Positions 1 to 7,366 of a stretch of DNA of 64,000 nt are shown one piece after another; position 1 is the first letter of the stretch; every line of letters begins with the position of its first letter. Position numbers and translations under genes: made by a program. Source of the DNA: Pseudomonas sp. FeN3W (GTDB lineage Bacteria; Pseudomonadota; Gammaproteobacteria; Pseudomonadales; Pseudomonadaceae); NCBI GenBank assembly GCA_030263805.2, contig CP136010.1, positions 3,673,001 to 3,737,000 of the forward strand, in the 5' to 3' direction. Below the pieces are notes generated by a model. The model saw only the letters and a list, made by a program, of their open reading frames with translations, did no database searches and had not been told where the DNA came from.

Positions 1-1661
1 TGCTGATGCTGCTGTTCGTGCGAGGGCGGATAATCCCCGAGCACAAGAACCCGGTGAACCGCTTTCTGATATGGGTCTACCGCCCGATCATCCAAGGTGT
101 GCTGCGTTGGAAGGTGATGACAATCGTTGTAGCGCTGGTGGTTTTGGTCGTTAGCATTTTGCCGGCGCGGCAGCTCGGTAGCGAGTTCATGCCGCGACTC
201 AACGAGGGCACGCTGCTGTATATGCCAGCCTCGCTTCCTGGTATGTCTATTACCAAGGCCGCTGAGCTCATGCAAACGCAGGACCGGATCATCAAGAGCT
301 TCCCAGAGGTGGCCTCGGTGTTTGGCAAGGCGGGCCGCGCGGCCACGGCCACCGACCCGGCGCCGGTGGAAATGTTCGAGACGGTGGTTAACCTCAAACC
401 GGAGAAAGAGTGGCGGCCAGGAATGACGGTGGACAAGCTCATCGCCGAGATGAACGACGCGCTGAAATTTCCGGGCGTGGCAAATAGCTGGACTATGCCC
501 ATCCAAGGGCGCTTGGACATGCTCTCCACCGGCATTCGAACGCCCATTGGCATCAAGGTATTTGGCATGGACCTCGCCGGGATCGAGCGGCTAGCAACTC
601 AGATTGAAGCGGTTGTGCAGGCAGTGCCCGGCACCACCAGCGCGTTTGCCGAACGTATTACAGGCGGCTTCTACCTCGACATTTCGCCCGACTATGACGC
701 CTTGGCCCGCTACGGCTTGACGGTAGGGGAAGTGCAAACGGTGATTAGCACCGCCCTTGGCGGCGAGCTTGTGACCACCACTGTCGAAGGGCGGGAGCGA
801 TTCGGCGTCAATGTGCGCTATCCGCGAGAGCTGCGTTCCGATCCCCAACGGATCGGCACTGAAGTGCTAGTGCCGACGCCGAGCGGTGCACAGATACCAC
901 TCGGCCAGCTTACGGACATCAGCATCACTAAGGGCGCGCCGAGCATCCGCACTGAGAACGCATTGCTATCGGCCTATATCTACGTGGATATTCGTGATAG
1001 GGATATCGGTAGCTACGTGCGCGAGGCGCAGCAAGCTGTACAGGAGCAAGTGAGTTTCCCGCCTGGGTATTATGTCACCTGGAGCGGCCAGTTTGAGTAC
1101 ATGGAGAGAGCGGCCGAGCGGCTGAAAATCGTAGTGCCGTTGACGCTGGTGGTGATCTTCCTCCTGCTGTATCTGAACTTCCGGCGGCTTACCGAGACGC
1201 TGATCGTCATGCTCTCAGTGCCATTCTCGCTGGTAGGTGGCGTTTGGCTGATGTGGGCGTTGGGCTACAACTTCTCCGTTGCAGTAGCGGTGGGTTTCAT
1301 TGCTCTGGCTGGCGTTGCCGCGGAGACAGGCGTGATCATGCTGATCTACCTTGACCACGCGCTCGATGAGCGTCGAGCAGAGCGGGAGGCTGCCGGTGAA
1401 AAGCTGACGGTGGATGACCTTTACCAGGCAGTGATAATTGGCGCGGTGGATCGAGTGCGGCCGAAGATAATGACTGTGGTTGCCATCATGGCCGGTCTGT
1501 TGCCAATCATGTGGGGCACCGGTACCGGATCGGAGGTGATGAGGCGCATCGCCGCGCCGATGGTGGGCGGCATGGTTTCTTCGACGATTCTTACGCTGGT
1601 TGTTATTCCGGCGATCTATACGCTCGTGAAACAGCGTGGCCTGGCCCGTTCGGCTTGCTAA
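1..1661 (+). CDS. cusA: CusA-type Cu(I)/Ag(I) RND efflux transporter, C-terminal part (5' end outside window)
   Basis: This is the inner-membrane proton-driven pump of a tripartite CusCBA-like heavy-metal exporter. The reading frame is open to the window edge, and about 551 residues are visible of roughly 1050 usual for the family, so the N-terminal half is missing. Aligned from memory with E. coli CusA, the three metal-relay methionines (M573, M623, M672) are all present, at visible residues 73 (LLYMP), 123 (APVEM) and 172 (GRLDM). This favours Cu/Ag over Zn/Co/Cd (CzcA-type) substrates. Several C-terminal membrane helices follow from about residue 375, including the segment VAVGFIALAGVAAETGVIM and the conserved GTGTGSEVMRRIAAPM. 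The stop is at 1659-1661, and a hairpin lies 5 nt downstream. The cusB and cusC partners would lie upstream, outside the window. The metal specificity is inferred. Confidence 0.93.
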   Translation, partial: LMLLFVRGRIIPEHKNPVNRFLIWVYRPIIQGVLRWKVMTIVVALVVLVVSILPARQLGSEFMPRLNEGTLLYMPASLPGMSITKAAELMQTQDRIIKSFPEVASVFGKAGRAATATDPAPVEMFETVVNLKPEKEWRPGMTVDKLIAEMNDALKFPGVANSWTMPIQGRLDMLSTGIRTPIGIKVFGMDLAGIERLATQIEAVVQAVPGTTSAFAERITGGFYLDISPDYDALARYGLTVGEVQTVISTALGGELVTTTVEGRERFGVNVRYPRELRSDPQRIGTEVLVPTPSGAQIPLGQLTDISITKGAPSIRTENALLSAYIYVDIRDRDIGSYVREAQQAVQEQVSFPPGYYVTWSGQFEYMERAAERLKIVVPLTLVVIFLLLYLNFRRLTETLIVMLSVPFSLVGGVWLMWALGYNFSVAVAVGFIALAGVAAETGVIMLIYLDHALDERRAEREAAGEKLTVDDLYQAVIIGAVDRVRPKIMTVVAIMAGLLPIMWGTGTGSEVMRRIAAPMVGGMVSSTILTLVVIPAIYTLVKQRGLARSAC

Positions 1662-2377
1662 ATGATGCGGATTCGAGCATCGATTTGTTCGAATCCGCCC
1701 TGATCGTACGGCCGGTGGGTAATCGCATCGACTCCGACACCGATTCGCATCCTCCATCAGTCATTCGCGACGCTAATGGAGCCATAGATCTTGGAGGCGA
1801 AACGGTGTCGCTGCTGACTGTGCAGGCGCGATTTCCATCGACGGTATCGTCAACAACCAAAAGGCCCCAGGCTAAAATAGAGAAGACGTTGCATCGCCTG
1901 ATAGATGTGCCGTGCAGCATGGCGCACGTGAAGTACGTTGCCGAAATCGATCTGGCGCTTAACCAGAAGTACTCGGCGTGCGGCATTCGCATCGCCTCCT
2001 AATTCCACCGGTCTTCATCTGGTCGCCGTGATGGATCTTGGTTTACGCCAGCTAACAAGCCAGGTCGAGCAGCACCGCAGATTCCAAATAACTGCCGCGG
2101 GAATCCATTCTCGGACGGCAGGCCAAGCGATGCGAATGGACAGCCACGCAAATCAGGCTTCGTGTCGATCACGTCTGCTACCTGTAGCAGCTACTTCGAT
2201 CCAGGCGACCTGGCGTGGCCTCGGTGATTGCCACCATCGGGTGCTTCATCGGGCTACACAGAGCAAACGAAGCGGCATTGTACGGATTAAGCTTGCCGCA
2301 CTCACCGCCTCAAGATCTTGGCGGTACTGCCTGCGCCCGCCACTTTCGTGAGGCAGTCGTATCCGCGTTGGGCAGCC
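1662..2377. other. About 716 bp without a convincing gene (decayed accessory DNA)
   Basis: Apart from the inverted repeat at its left end, I see no gene here that I recognise. Open frames exist on both strands. One, on the minus strand, starts near 1992 behind an AGGAGG-like sequence, but its translation is low in complexity and matches no family I know. Codon use does not resemble the neighbouring core genes. Most likely this is degraded DNA between the metal-resistance genes and the small-gene pair. Confidence 0.5.
1667..1698. repeat. Perfect 10-bp inverted repeat just after cusA
   Basis: GCGGATTCGA (1667-1676) and its exact reverse complement TCGAATCCGC (1689-1698) flank a 12-nt spacer, starting 5 nt after the cusA stop. 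No U-tract follows, so it may be a weak or factor-assisted terminator or a protein-binding palindrome. Confidence 0.6.
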
Positions 2378-2623
2378 CTAGCTCCGCAATTGCGCGCTAA
2401 AATGAAAGACGCTCCCCGCCGTTACCTTATGCTTCATGGGTAAGGCGCGAAGCCGCGTCTCTGAGCCGTCCGGATCAATTCGAACGAGCCATCCATCCCT
2501 CGCCATTATCAGCGTACGGCCTGCCTGAACTGCACGCAGGTAAGCAGCATGCGTGGCGCTGGCTGCGAGCGCAGGAATCAATCCCTCGGGATGGCCAATT
2601 TCGTGGTCGCTGGGCTCTGTCAT
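2378..2623 (-). CDS. Small conserved-looking hypothetical protein (81 aa)
   Basis: The protein has 81 residues and no function I can assign. The start ATG (2621-2623) follows a good ribosome-binding site, GGAGG eight bases upstream, which supports a real gene. The N-terminal half is alanine-rich and helical-looking (LIPALAASATHAAYLRAV). The second half reads like a small beta hairpin with ARDGWLVRIDPDGSETR, a pattern I associate with short accessory proteins that combine a helix with an RDG...PDG strand pair. There is no signal peptide or membrane segment. It is transcribed divergently from the AbrB-like gene at 2726, with about 100 bp between the starts, and both sit in the accessory segment next to cusA. 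A toxin-antitoxin-like or element-borne role is possible but unproven. Confidence 0.65.
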   Translation of the reverse strand: MTEPSDHEIGHPEGLIPALAASATHAAYLRAVQAGRTLIMARDGWLVRIDPDGSETRLRALPMKHKVTAGSVFHFSAQLRS

Positions 2624-2725
2624 GGTTTAGCCTCCAAATAGGGGGAATCTACGACATGGGTGTGCGCTATGGTAAGGCGTCTCCGCCATGCTTCTGACTT
2701 TAGCTTCTGTAAGGAGGGTGGCGTC

Positions 2726-2881
2726 ATGGACACACCTAACAGCTGGCGAGTTGTCTGCCAAGATCCGGGAGACGGCAGCGGAGACGTAATCGTTGAGCTT
2801 CCATCTGAGTTACTTGCGAAACTCGGTTGGACGCTGGGAGATGAGCTGATAGTGGAGAAAAGCGAGGAGGATTTTCCCTAA
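2726..2881 (+). CDS. Small AbrB/SpoVT-like domain protein (51 aa)
   Basis: The protein has 51 residues. The ATG at 2726 is preceded by AAGGAGG (2711-2717), an ideal ribosome-binding site; a longer frame reaching back to 2660 has no such site, so I chose the inner start. The core, GDVIVELPSELLAKLGWTLG followed by DELIVE, has the swapped-hairpin pattern of AbrB/MazE/SpoVT domains: a beta strand, 'lP..ll..lgw..GDel', then a second strand. Such domains bind DNA as dimers and are typical of antitoxins and small regulators, although this copy is short and acidic at its C-terminus (EKSEEDFP). No toxin gene follows: downstream DNA is IS debris. It is divergent from the 81-aa gene and could control the shared intergenic region. 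The fold assignment is by pattern only. Confidence 0.65.
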   Translation: MDTPNSWRVVCQDPGDGSGDVIVELPSELLAKLGWTLGDELIVEKSEEDFP

Positions 2882-2912
2882 AGCTCAAACCGCGGCCCGT
2901 GAACGCACCTCT

Positions 2913-3110
2913 TTAGGCGGATTGCACCGCATAGGCGGCATAGCCAATGAGGCGTTCCGGCGTTAGATCGAACTGCGCTTCGAAACACTCGACCATCGTT
3001 CTGGTCGAGTCGACTGCGGCAGTACGATGCACCGGAGTCGTTTCCACTTACATGATCACGCCATGCTCGGTGTCGCTCAGGAAGTTGGCGGAGTAGGCAA
3101 AATAAGCCGA
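2913..3110 (-). pseudogene. Degenerate transposase fragment, IS1182-like (IS5/IS1182 group)
   Basis: Reading the minus strand from about 3110 down gives SAYFAYSANFLSDTEHGVIM, a stop (TAA at 3048-3050), then VETTPVHRTAAVDSTRTMVE and CFEAQFDLTPERLIGYAAYA, ending at a stop at 2913-2915. This matches the catalytic core pattern of IS1182-type transposases as I remember it ('...FFAYSTNYLID...GVIMDVEATPARRTAEV.ST..M..R...RF.L.P.RLIGDTAYG...'). The internal stop replaces the conserved Asp after VIM, and the 'GDTAYG' motif is mutated to GYAAYA. Only about 65 codons remain, with no ends or terminal repeats visible. A possible frameshifted extension reaches about 3140. It is a clear relic, not a functional gene. 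Confidence 0.75.
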
Positions 3111-3775
3111 GCCAGGGCGGCGGTGTCAGACTTTATTCCTGGCTGCGGTGGGGCTTTTCCGGCGGACGCGTTAGGCTGTGTCGAACTATATTTCCGTTGT
3201 TGCGGCATGCCATAGCGCTGAAGCTTGCGGATTTTGCGGCCCTCTATGTCAAACTATATTCTGGGCATCCAATCATGGATTTACCTCGGGGTTAGTGTGG
3301 GTTGTTGTTGCCCTCAGAGTGTCCATCGATCCAGCAACGACCTTCGAGCAAGGAATCCGATTTAATTTTCAGGCACCTTTCACATGCCAAGATCTAAGCT
3401 CTGACCGGTTCAAGGTGAGCCCGATGTCGAGAGGATTTCTGCTTTGGTACGCCTGCGTAATGATTCGCAAACCGCACGTTAACGCTGCTTCCGGGCTTAA
3501 TGCGTCGAATGTGGGTGTCAAACATGGCGTTGTTAGAGCTGGCTCGCTCTGATACCCCCGTCAAACCTGCTCTTGATTGGCGCGAGTTTGTGTCAATCAA
3601 TGGACTTGAGTTTGACGGTCAATTGCCAATTACCGAAATAGCCGCAAGAGGTAGGGGTGACGGGCGATTTGGCAGTGTCAATGTAGGGAACGTAAGGTGA
3701 TACTGAGCACTACTGGCCGGACGACCCACTGATCGCCGAGCCCACCGCACGGGCCAAGCCACGCGGGCAGTAGGC
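3111..3775. other. About 660 bp without a supported gene; accessory/core junction
   Basis: Nothing here is recognisable as a gene. The sequence is visibly less GC-rich than the core genes that follow. It holds a near-direct repeat (3179-3193 and 3247-3261) and a short open frame starting near 3524 (MALLELARSDTPVKPALDWR...) that I cannot assign. From about 3700 the composition becomes typical of the chromosome, so the accessory/core boundary probably lies between about 3,640 and 3,775. Confidence 0.5.
3179..3261. repeat. Pair of 15-bp near-direct repeats, 68 bp apart
   Basis: TGTCGAACTATATTT (3179-3193) and TGTCAAACTATATTC (3247-3261) differ at two positions. They lie beside the transposase relic and might be old element ends or duplicated target sequence. 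Confidence 0.4.
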
Positions 3776-4591
3776 TCAGTCCGACGGCAGGCTGAGGTCC
3801 TCACCGGCGTCGCGCAATGCTTCATAGGCGTCGTCGAGTGCGGTGACGATGGCCGCGGCGTCGCGTGCGTGACGCGAGACGATGAAGTGGATCGGCACCT
3901 GGGCCAGGCGCTGGTAGGGCAGCGGCCCCATCCGTAGCCGTTGGCGGGCCTGTTCCACTGGAATCTGGTAATCGAGCAGGTAATCGCCACGGTTGCGCTG
4001 CAGCATTTCCAGCGCGGAAAGGTGATTGCTGGTGCGCAGCAGGCGCAGGTCGAGGTCGGGGTCTTCCAGCAGCGCATTGACGTTCGGCCAGTAGCTGTAG
4101 CCGCCGATGAGGATCAGCGATTTGCCGGCGAGGTCGTCCGGCAGGTGCGGTGCCGGCGTGCCGGCAAGGCGGTAGAGGTTGAGGTTGATCTGGCTGAGCG
4201 TATGCCGGCCTTCCAGCGTATGGCTCGCCAGTTCCGGCTTGCCCTTGGCACCGGGCCAGAGGTCGATGCTGCCATTTTCCAGCGCCGCATAGAGACGGGC
4301 ACCGGGTAGTCCTCGAAAGCGCACACCGTAACCGGCCTGGCGCGCGACGCGGCGGGTCAGTTCGGCCAGTTCGCCGCGTGCCATGCCGTGGGCATCGGTA
4401 TAGATGGCCGGGGCGAATTCGTAGTAGCCGACGTTGAGCACTCGCTGCTGAACGGAATCGGCCAGAACCGTCGCGGGTAAGCCAAGAAAGAAGGCCAGGG
4501 CCAGATAGATGAGTGCTTTCAATGGATCGATCGTTGCTTTGCGCTGTTCCAACAAGCATGCGCAGCCGATGCCCGGTTGTCCAGGCGCCAT
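3776..4591 (-). CDS. Periplasmic solute-binding-like protein (extracellular family 3 type)
   Basis: The product is a predicted periplasmic binding protein of the bacterial family 3 (amino-acid/polar ligand) type. After the signal peptide the mature region opens with RVLNVGYYEFAPAIYTDAHG, the usual first strand and ligand loop, then shows the two-lobe pattern ending near YEALRDAGEDLSLPSD. The only ATG (4591) gives 271 residues with a long N-region. A TTG at 4522 would start directly at a textbook signal peptide (KALIYLALAFFLGLPATVLA) and may be the real start; neither has an obvious ribosome-binding site. No permease or ATPase gene is adjacent, so it could be an orphan sensor-type protein. It is divergent from the SDR gene at 4678. 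The ligand is unknown. Confidence 0.8.
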   Translation of the reverse strand: MAPGQPGIGCACLLEQRKATIDPLKALIYLALAFFLGLPATVLADSVQQRVLNVGYYEFAPAIYTDAHGMARGELAELTRRVARQAGYGVRFRGLPGARLYAALENGSIDLWPGAKGKPELASHTLEGRHTLSQINLNLYRLAGTPAPHLPDDLAGKSLILIGGYSYWPNVNALLEDPDLDLRLLRTSNHLSALEMLQRNRGDYLLDYQIPVEQARQRLRMGPLPYQRLAQVPIHFIVSRHARDAAAIVTALDDAYEALRDAGEDLSLPSD

Positions 4592-4677
4592 ATTGCAGCA
4601 GCAGCGTGAGGAATGTCGGCCTATATCGACCTATGCTCATACCGAAAGGCAGGGGTGCGGCACGAAGGAGTAGGGGT

Positions 4678-5508
4678 ATGCAGCGCAAGGTGTTCGATCG
4701 CAAGGTATTCAACCGCAAGCTGGTGGTGATCACCGGCGGCTGTGCCGGGATCGGCCGTGCACTGGCGGTGCGCATGGCTCAGGCTGGCGCGCGGCTGGTG
4801 ATCTTCGATCTGCATCAGGATGCGCTGGATGGCCTGGTGCAGCATCTGGCCGACCATCACAACGCCGATGCGCTGGGCCTGTGCTGTGACGTCAGCGATG
4901 CCGAGGCGGTGCAGCGTGCGATTGCACTGGTGGTGGAGCGCTACGGCGGCATCGATGTGCTGATCAACAACGCCGGCATCACTCATCGCAGCCCGGTGGC
5001 GAGTACCAGCCTGGCGGTGTTCGAGCGGGTGATGGCAGTGAACTTCTATGGCGCACTGCATTGCACCCAGGCGGCGCTGCCGAGCCTGATCGCCCGTGGC
5101 GGGCAGATCATCGTACTCAGCTCGCTTTCGCAGTATGCGCCGGTGCCCAACCGGGCCGCTTACAACGCCAGCAAGCATGCCCTGCACGGTTTGTTCGAGA
5201 CGCTGCGTTGCGAGCTGCGCGAGAGCGATGTCAACGTCATGCTGGTCTGTCCCGGTTACACCGCCACCGATCTGCGCAAGAACGTGCTGGTTGGCGATGG
5301 CTCGACCGCGCCGACCCCGGTGCTGGACATCGGCCGGGTCGCTTCGCCGCAGGACGTGGCCGAGGCGATCTATCAGGGCGCACTGCGCCGGCGTCGGCTG
5401 CTGGTGCTGTCCAACCTGGACTGGAAGGCCCAGCTGCTGGCGCGCTGTTTTCCGCGGCTGTACCAGAGCCTGCTGTTACCGCGACTGCTTGGCGGGCGCG
5501 CCTCCTGA
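4678..5508 (+). CDS. Short-chain dehydrogenase/reductase (SDR), 276 aa
   Basis: This is a classical NAD(P)-dependent SDR oxidoreductase with a Rossmann fold. It shows the cofactor motif TGGCAGIG near residues 19-26, the structural LINNAG motif, and the catalytic Ser and Tyr-x-x-x-Lys (IIVLSSLSQ followed by YNASK). The substrate cannot be deduced. The C-terminal part, with hydrophobic and Arg-rich sequence, resembles SDRs acting on lipid or steroid-like substrates. I chose the ATG at 4678 because AAGGAG lies 8 bases upstream; a longer frame from 4513 overlaps the divergent binding-protein gene and lacks such a site. It ends 10 bp before the convergent glyoxalase-fold gene. Confidence 0.9.
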   Translation: MQRKVFDRKVFNRKLVVITGGCAGIGRALAVRMAQAGARLVIFDLHQDALDGLVQHLADHHNADALGLCCDVSDAEAVQRAIALVVERYGGIDVLINNAGITHRSPVASTSLAVFERVMAVNFYGALHCTQAALPSLIARGGQIIVLSSLSQYAPVPNRAAYNASKHALHGLFETLRCELRESDVNVMLVCPGYTATDLRKNVLVGDGSTAPTPVLDIGRVASPQDVAEAIYQGALRRRRLLVLSNLDWKAQLLARCFPRLYQSLLLPRLLGGRAS

Positions 5509-5518
5509 ACGCGGCGGG

Positions 5519-5941
5519 CTAGCTGCCGTAGAGTTGCTGCATCAGCGCCACGTCCCAGTAGGACGCTTCGATCTTGTGGCCGTCCAGATCACGCACGAAA
5601 CAGCCGTAGTAGGGCTCGCCATATTCCGGGCGCGGGCCGGGTGTGCCTTCATCGGCTGCGCCGGCGGCGAGCGCCGCGCGATGGAAGGCGTCGACCTCGG
5701 CCTGATCCGCGGCGAAAAAGCCGACATGGGTGCCGTTGCCCACCGACGCGCTGCCGCCGTCGAAGGGACGTTGAATCCAGAATTCCGGGTATTCACGGCC
5801 CCAGGCGACGGCGCCGGGGTGTTCGAGGATGCGCTTGCAGCCAAGGATGGCGAGGACCTGGTCATAGAAGGCAACCGCTTCGTCGAAGCGATTGCTGCCC
5901 AGGGAGATGTGCGAAAGGATGCTTGGGTTCTGTTCGGCCAT
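5519..5941 (-). CDS. VOC (glyoxalase/bleomycin-resistance fold) family protein, 140 aa
   Basis: This is a single-module vicinal-oxygen-chelate protein. The beta-alpha-beta-beta-beta pattern is visible: ISLGSNRFDEAVAFYDQVLA at the N-terminus, an FWIQRPFDGG strand, GTHVGFFAADQAEVDAFHRA, then YYGCFVRDLDGHKIEASYWD at the end. The metal-ligand positions (His in ILSHISLG, His in GTHVGF, Glu in HKIEASYW) are kept, consistent with a metal-dependent lyase, isomerase or dioxygenase-like activity, but the substrate is unknown. The start at 5941 has AGGAG in TCAGGAGAGCCCGCC just upstream. The protein is cytoplasmic, with no signal peptide. It is convergent with the SDR gene and has its own upstream region. 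Confidence 0.88.
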   Translation of the reverse strand: MAEQNPSILSHISLGSNRFDEAVAFYDQVLAILGCKRILEHPGAVAWGREYPEFWIQRPFDGGSASVGNGTHVGFFAADQAEVDAFHRAALAAGAADEGTPGPRPEYGEPYYGCFVRDLDGHKIEASYWDVALMQQLYGS

Positions 5942-6018
5942 GGCGGGCTCTCCTGATGTGGCCGAAGCAAGCCTAGCAGGCGCTGCGCGCCTCGCCTGAA
6001 CCACCGTCGAAAGGCCGC

Positions 6019-6699
6019 TCAGTCGTTGTCCGGCTGACCTATCGGCGGCTCGGTGCAGAGCATGAAGCAGCGGAACAGCATGATCGTCGGCAGCAACTGC
6101 AGCAGGCCGACCACGGCATCCAGCAACATGGCCGGCAGCAGCGGCGGCGTCTGCTCGGCGAACAGCTGGGCGGCGATCCAGATTTCCAGCATCCAGATCG
6201 GCAACAGCACGGTCATCACGCAGCCGAGTATCAGCAGAAAATGTCCGCGGGTGAGGAGGAAGCTCTGCTTCAGCGCTGCCAGCGGTGTCAGCCCGCGCAA
6301 GACCAGCAGGTACTCGGCGAAGGCGATCTTGACCATTACCCAGATGCCGGGCAGCACGAACAGCGAGGCGCCGAGCATGATCAGCAGCGTGCCCAGCCCC
6401 GAGAGCACCGCCAACGCCGGCCACAACGGCAGCGCCCGGCCGTAGACCGCGCGCAGCGCCGGATCATGGCCACGGCTGCGCGCGTCCAGAAAGAGGATCA
6501 GCGCGCCAACGTACAGCGGGTAGAAGATCAGGCCCACCAGCAGGTCCAGGGCGGGCAGGACGTTTTCGCCGAGCCAGTGGTCGAGCGCCAGGCGCGTCGC
6601 GCTTTCGAGCAGGATCAGCGGCAGGCAGAGCCGGACGATGGTCGGGAAGTGACGGGAGTAGAAGAACCAGGCGTCACGCAGGATGGCAAGAACGTTCAT
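6019..6699 (-). CDS. YciC-like integral membrane protein, 226 aa
   Basis: This is a polytopic inner-membrane protein resembling the YciC family. The visible pattern is an N-terminal cytoplasmic helix (ILRDAWFFYSRHFPTIVRLC), then about five or six hydrophobic segments, including LFVLPGIWVMVKIAFAEYLL with the LPG-W motif common in this family, and the amphipathic RGLTPLAALKQSFLLTRGHF. No catalytic motif is seen and the function is unknown. I place the start at the ATG at 6699, since the upstream extension to 6765 is Arg/Pro-rich and does not look like protein. It is divergent from the NYN-domain gene at 6817. A similar protein lies near dxs in P. aeruginosa as I recall. Confidence 0.8.
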   Translation of the reverse strand: MNVLAILRDAWFFYSRHFPTIVRLCLPLILLESATRLALDHWLGENVLPALDLLVGLIFYPLYVGALILFLDARSRGHDPALRAVYGRALPLWPALAVLSGLGTLLIMLGASLFVLPGIWVMVKIAFAEYLLVLRGLTPLAALKQSFLLTRGHFLLILGCVMTVLLPIWMLEIWIAAQLFAEQTPPLLPAMLLDAVVGLLQLLPTIMLFRCFMLCTEPPIGQPDND

Positions 6700-6816
6700 T
6701 GCAGACCGAAGGTGAGGTAGTCGTTTCGGGGCGCCACTGTAACGGATGCGGCAAGGACGGGACATGCGCGATTTCGCCGTCCATACTGGAGCCCCCTTTC
6801 AGATTCGGGCCGCCGC

Positions 6817-7290
6817 GTGAAGAAGATCGCCCTGTTCGCCGATGTACAGAACCTCTACTACACCGTGCGGCAGGCCCATGGCTGCCACTTCGACTACTCC
6901 GCGCTGTGGGCCGATGTCAGTCGTCGCGGCACCATCGTCGAGGCCTATGCCTACGCCATCGAGCGTGGCGATGCGCGGCAGCAGCAGTTCCAGCAGATCC
7001 TGCGCAATCTTGGCTTCACGGTGAAGCTCAAGCCCTATATCCAGCGCAGCGACGGTTCGGCCAAGGGCGACTGGGACGTGGGCATCACCATCGATGTGCT
7101 GGATGCCGCGGGGCGAGTCGACGAGGTGGCGTTGGCGTCCGGCGATGGCGATTTCGACCTGCTGCTCGAGCGGGTGCGAGCCGGCGGCGCCGAAGCGACC
7201 GCCTATGGCGTACCCGGACTTACCGCGCAATCGCTGATCCGTGCGGCGACGCGTTACGTGCCGATCGAGGGGGATTTGCTGTTGCGCTGA
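6817..7290 (+). CDS. NYN/LabA-like (PIN-fold) domain protein, 157 aa
   Basis: This is a stand-alone NYN domain, a PIN-like nuclease fold usually acting on RNA. Acidic residues typical of the active site are visible: the first strand IALFADVQNLYY (Asp and Asn), WDVGITIDVLDAAG (two Asp) and ASGDGDFDLLLERV, the hallmark 'SGDGDF' loop. The start is the GTG at 6817; no ATG is available before the first conserved strand. It is convergent with dxs, separated by a REP-like hairpin (7322-7349). The RNA target is unknown. Neighbours (dxs, ispA) suggest conserved position rather than shared pathway. Confidence 0.88.
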   Translation: MKKIALFADVQNLYYTVRQAHGCHFDYSALWADVSRRGTIVEAYAYAIERGDARQQQFQQILRNLGFTVKLKPYIQRSDGSAKGDWDVGITIDVLDAAGRVDEVALASGDGDFDLLLERVRAGGAEATAYGVPGLTAQSLIRAATRYVPIEGDLLLR

Positions 7291-7321
7291 ATGCGCGGAG
7301 GAGATGGTCGAGGCGCTGGCT

Positions 7322-7349
7322 GGTGGAAAATGCTTCGCAGTTTTCCACC
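7322..7349. repeat. REP-like palindrome, GGTGGAAAA...TTTTCCACC
   Basis: A 9-bp stem GGTGGAAAA (7322-7330) pairs with TTTTCCACC (7341-7349), with further inner pairing (TGC/GCA) around a TTC loop. It sits between the convergent NYN and dxs genes. Two further copies occur at 20487 and 26741. Confidence 0.75.
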
Positions 7350-7366
7350 CATCCACCGAAACGACG

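Noticed and set aside
3479..3546. attC-like arrangement (AACGC ... GCGTT with flanking GTTAAC and GTTAGAG)
   Set aside because: Neither core site fits RYYYAAC/GTTRRRY, only about 5 bp pair, and no cassette array or integrase is visible.
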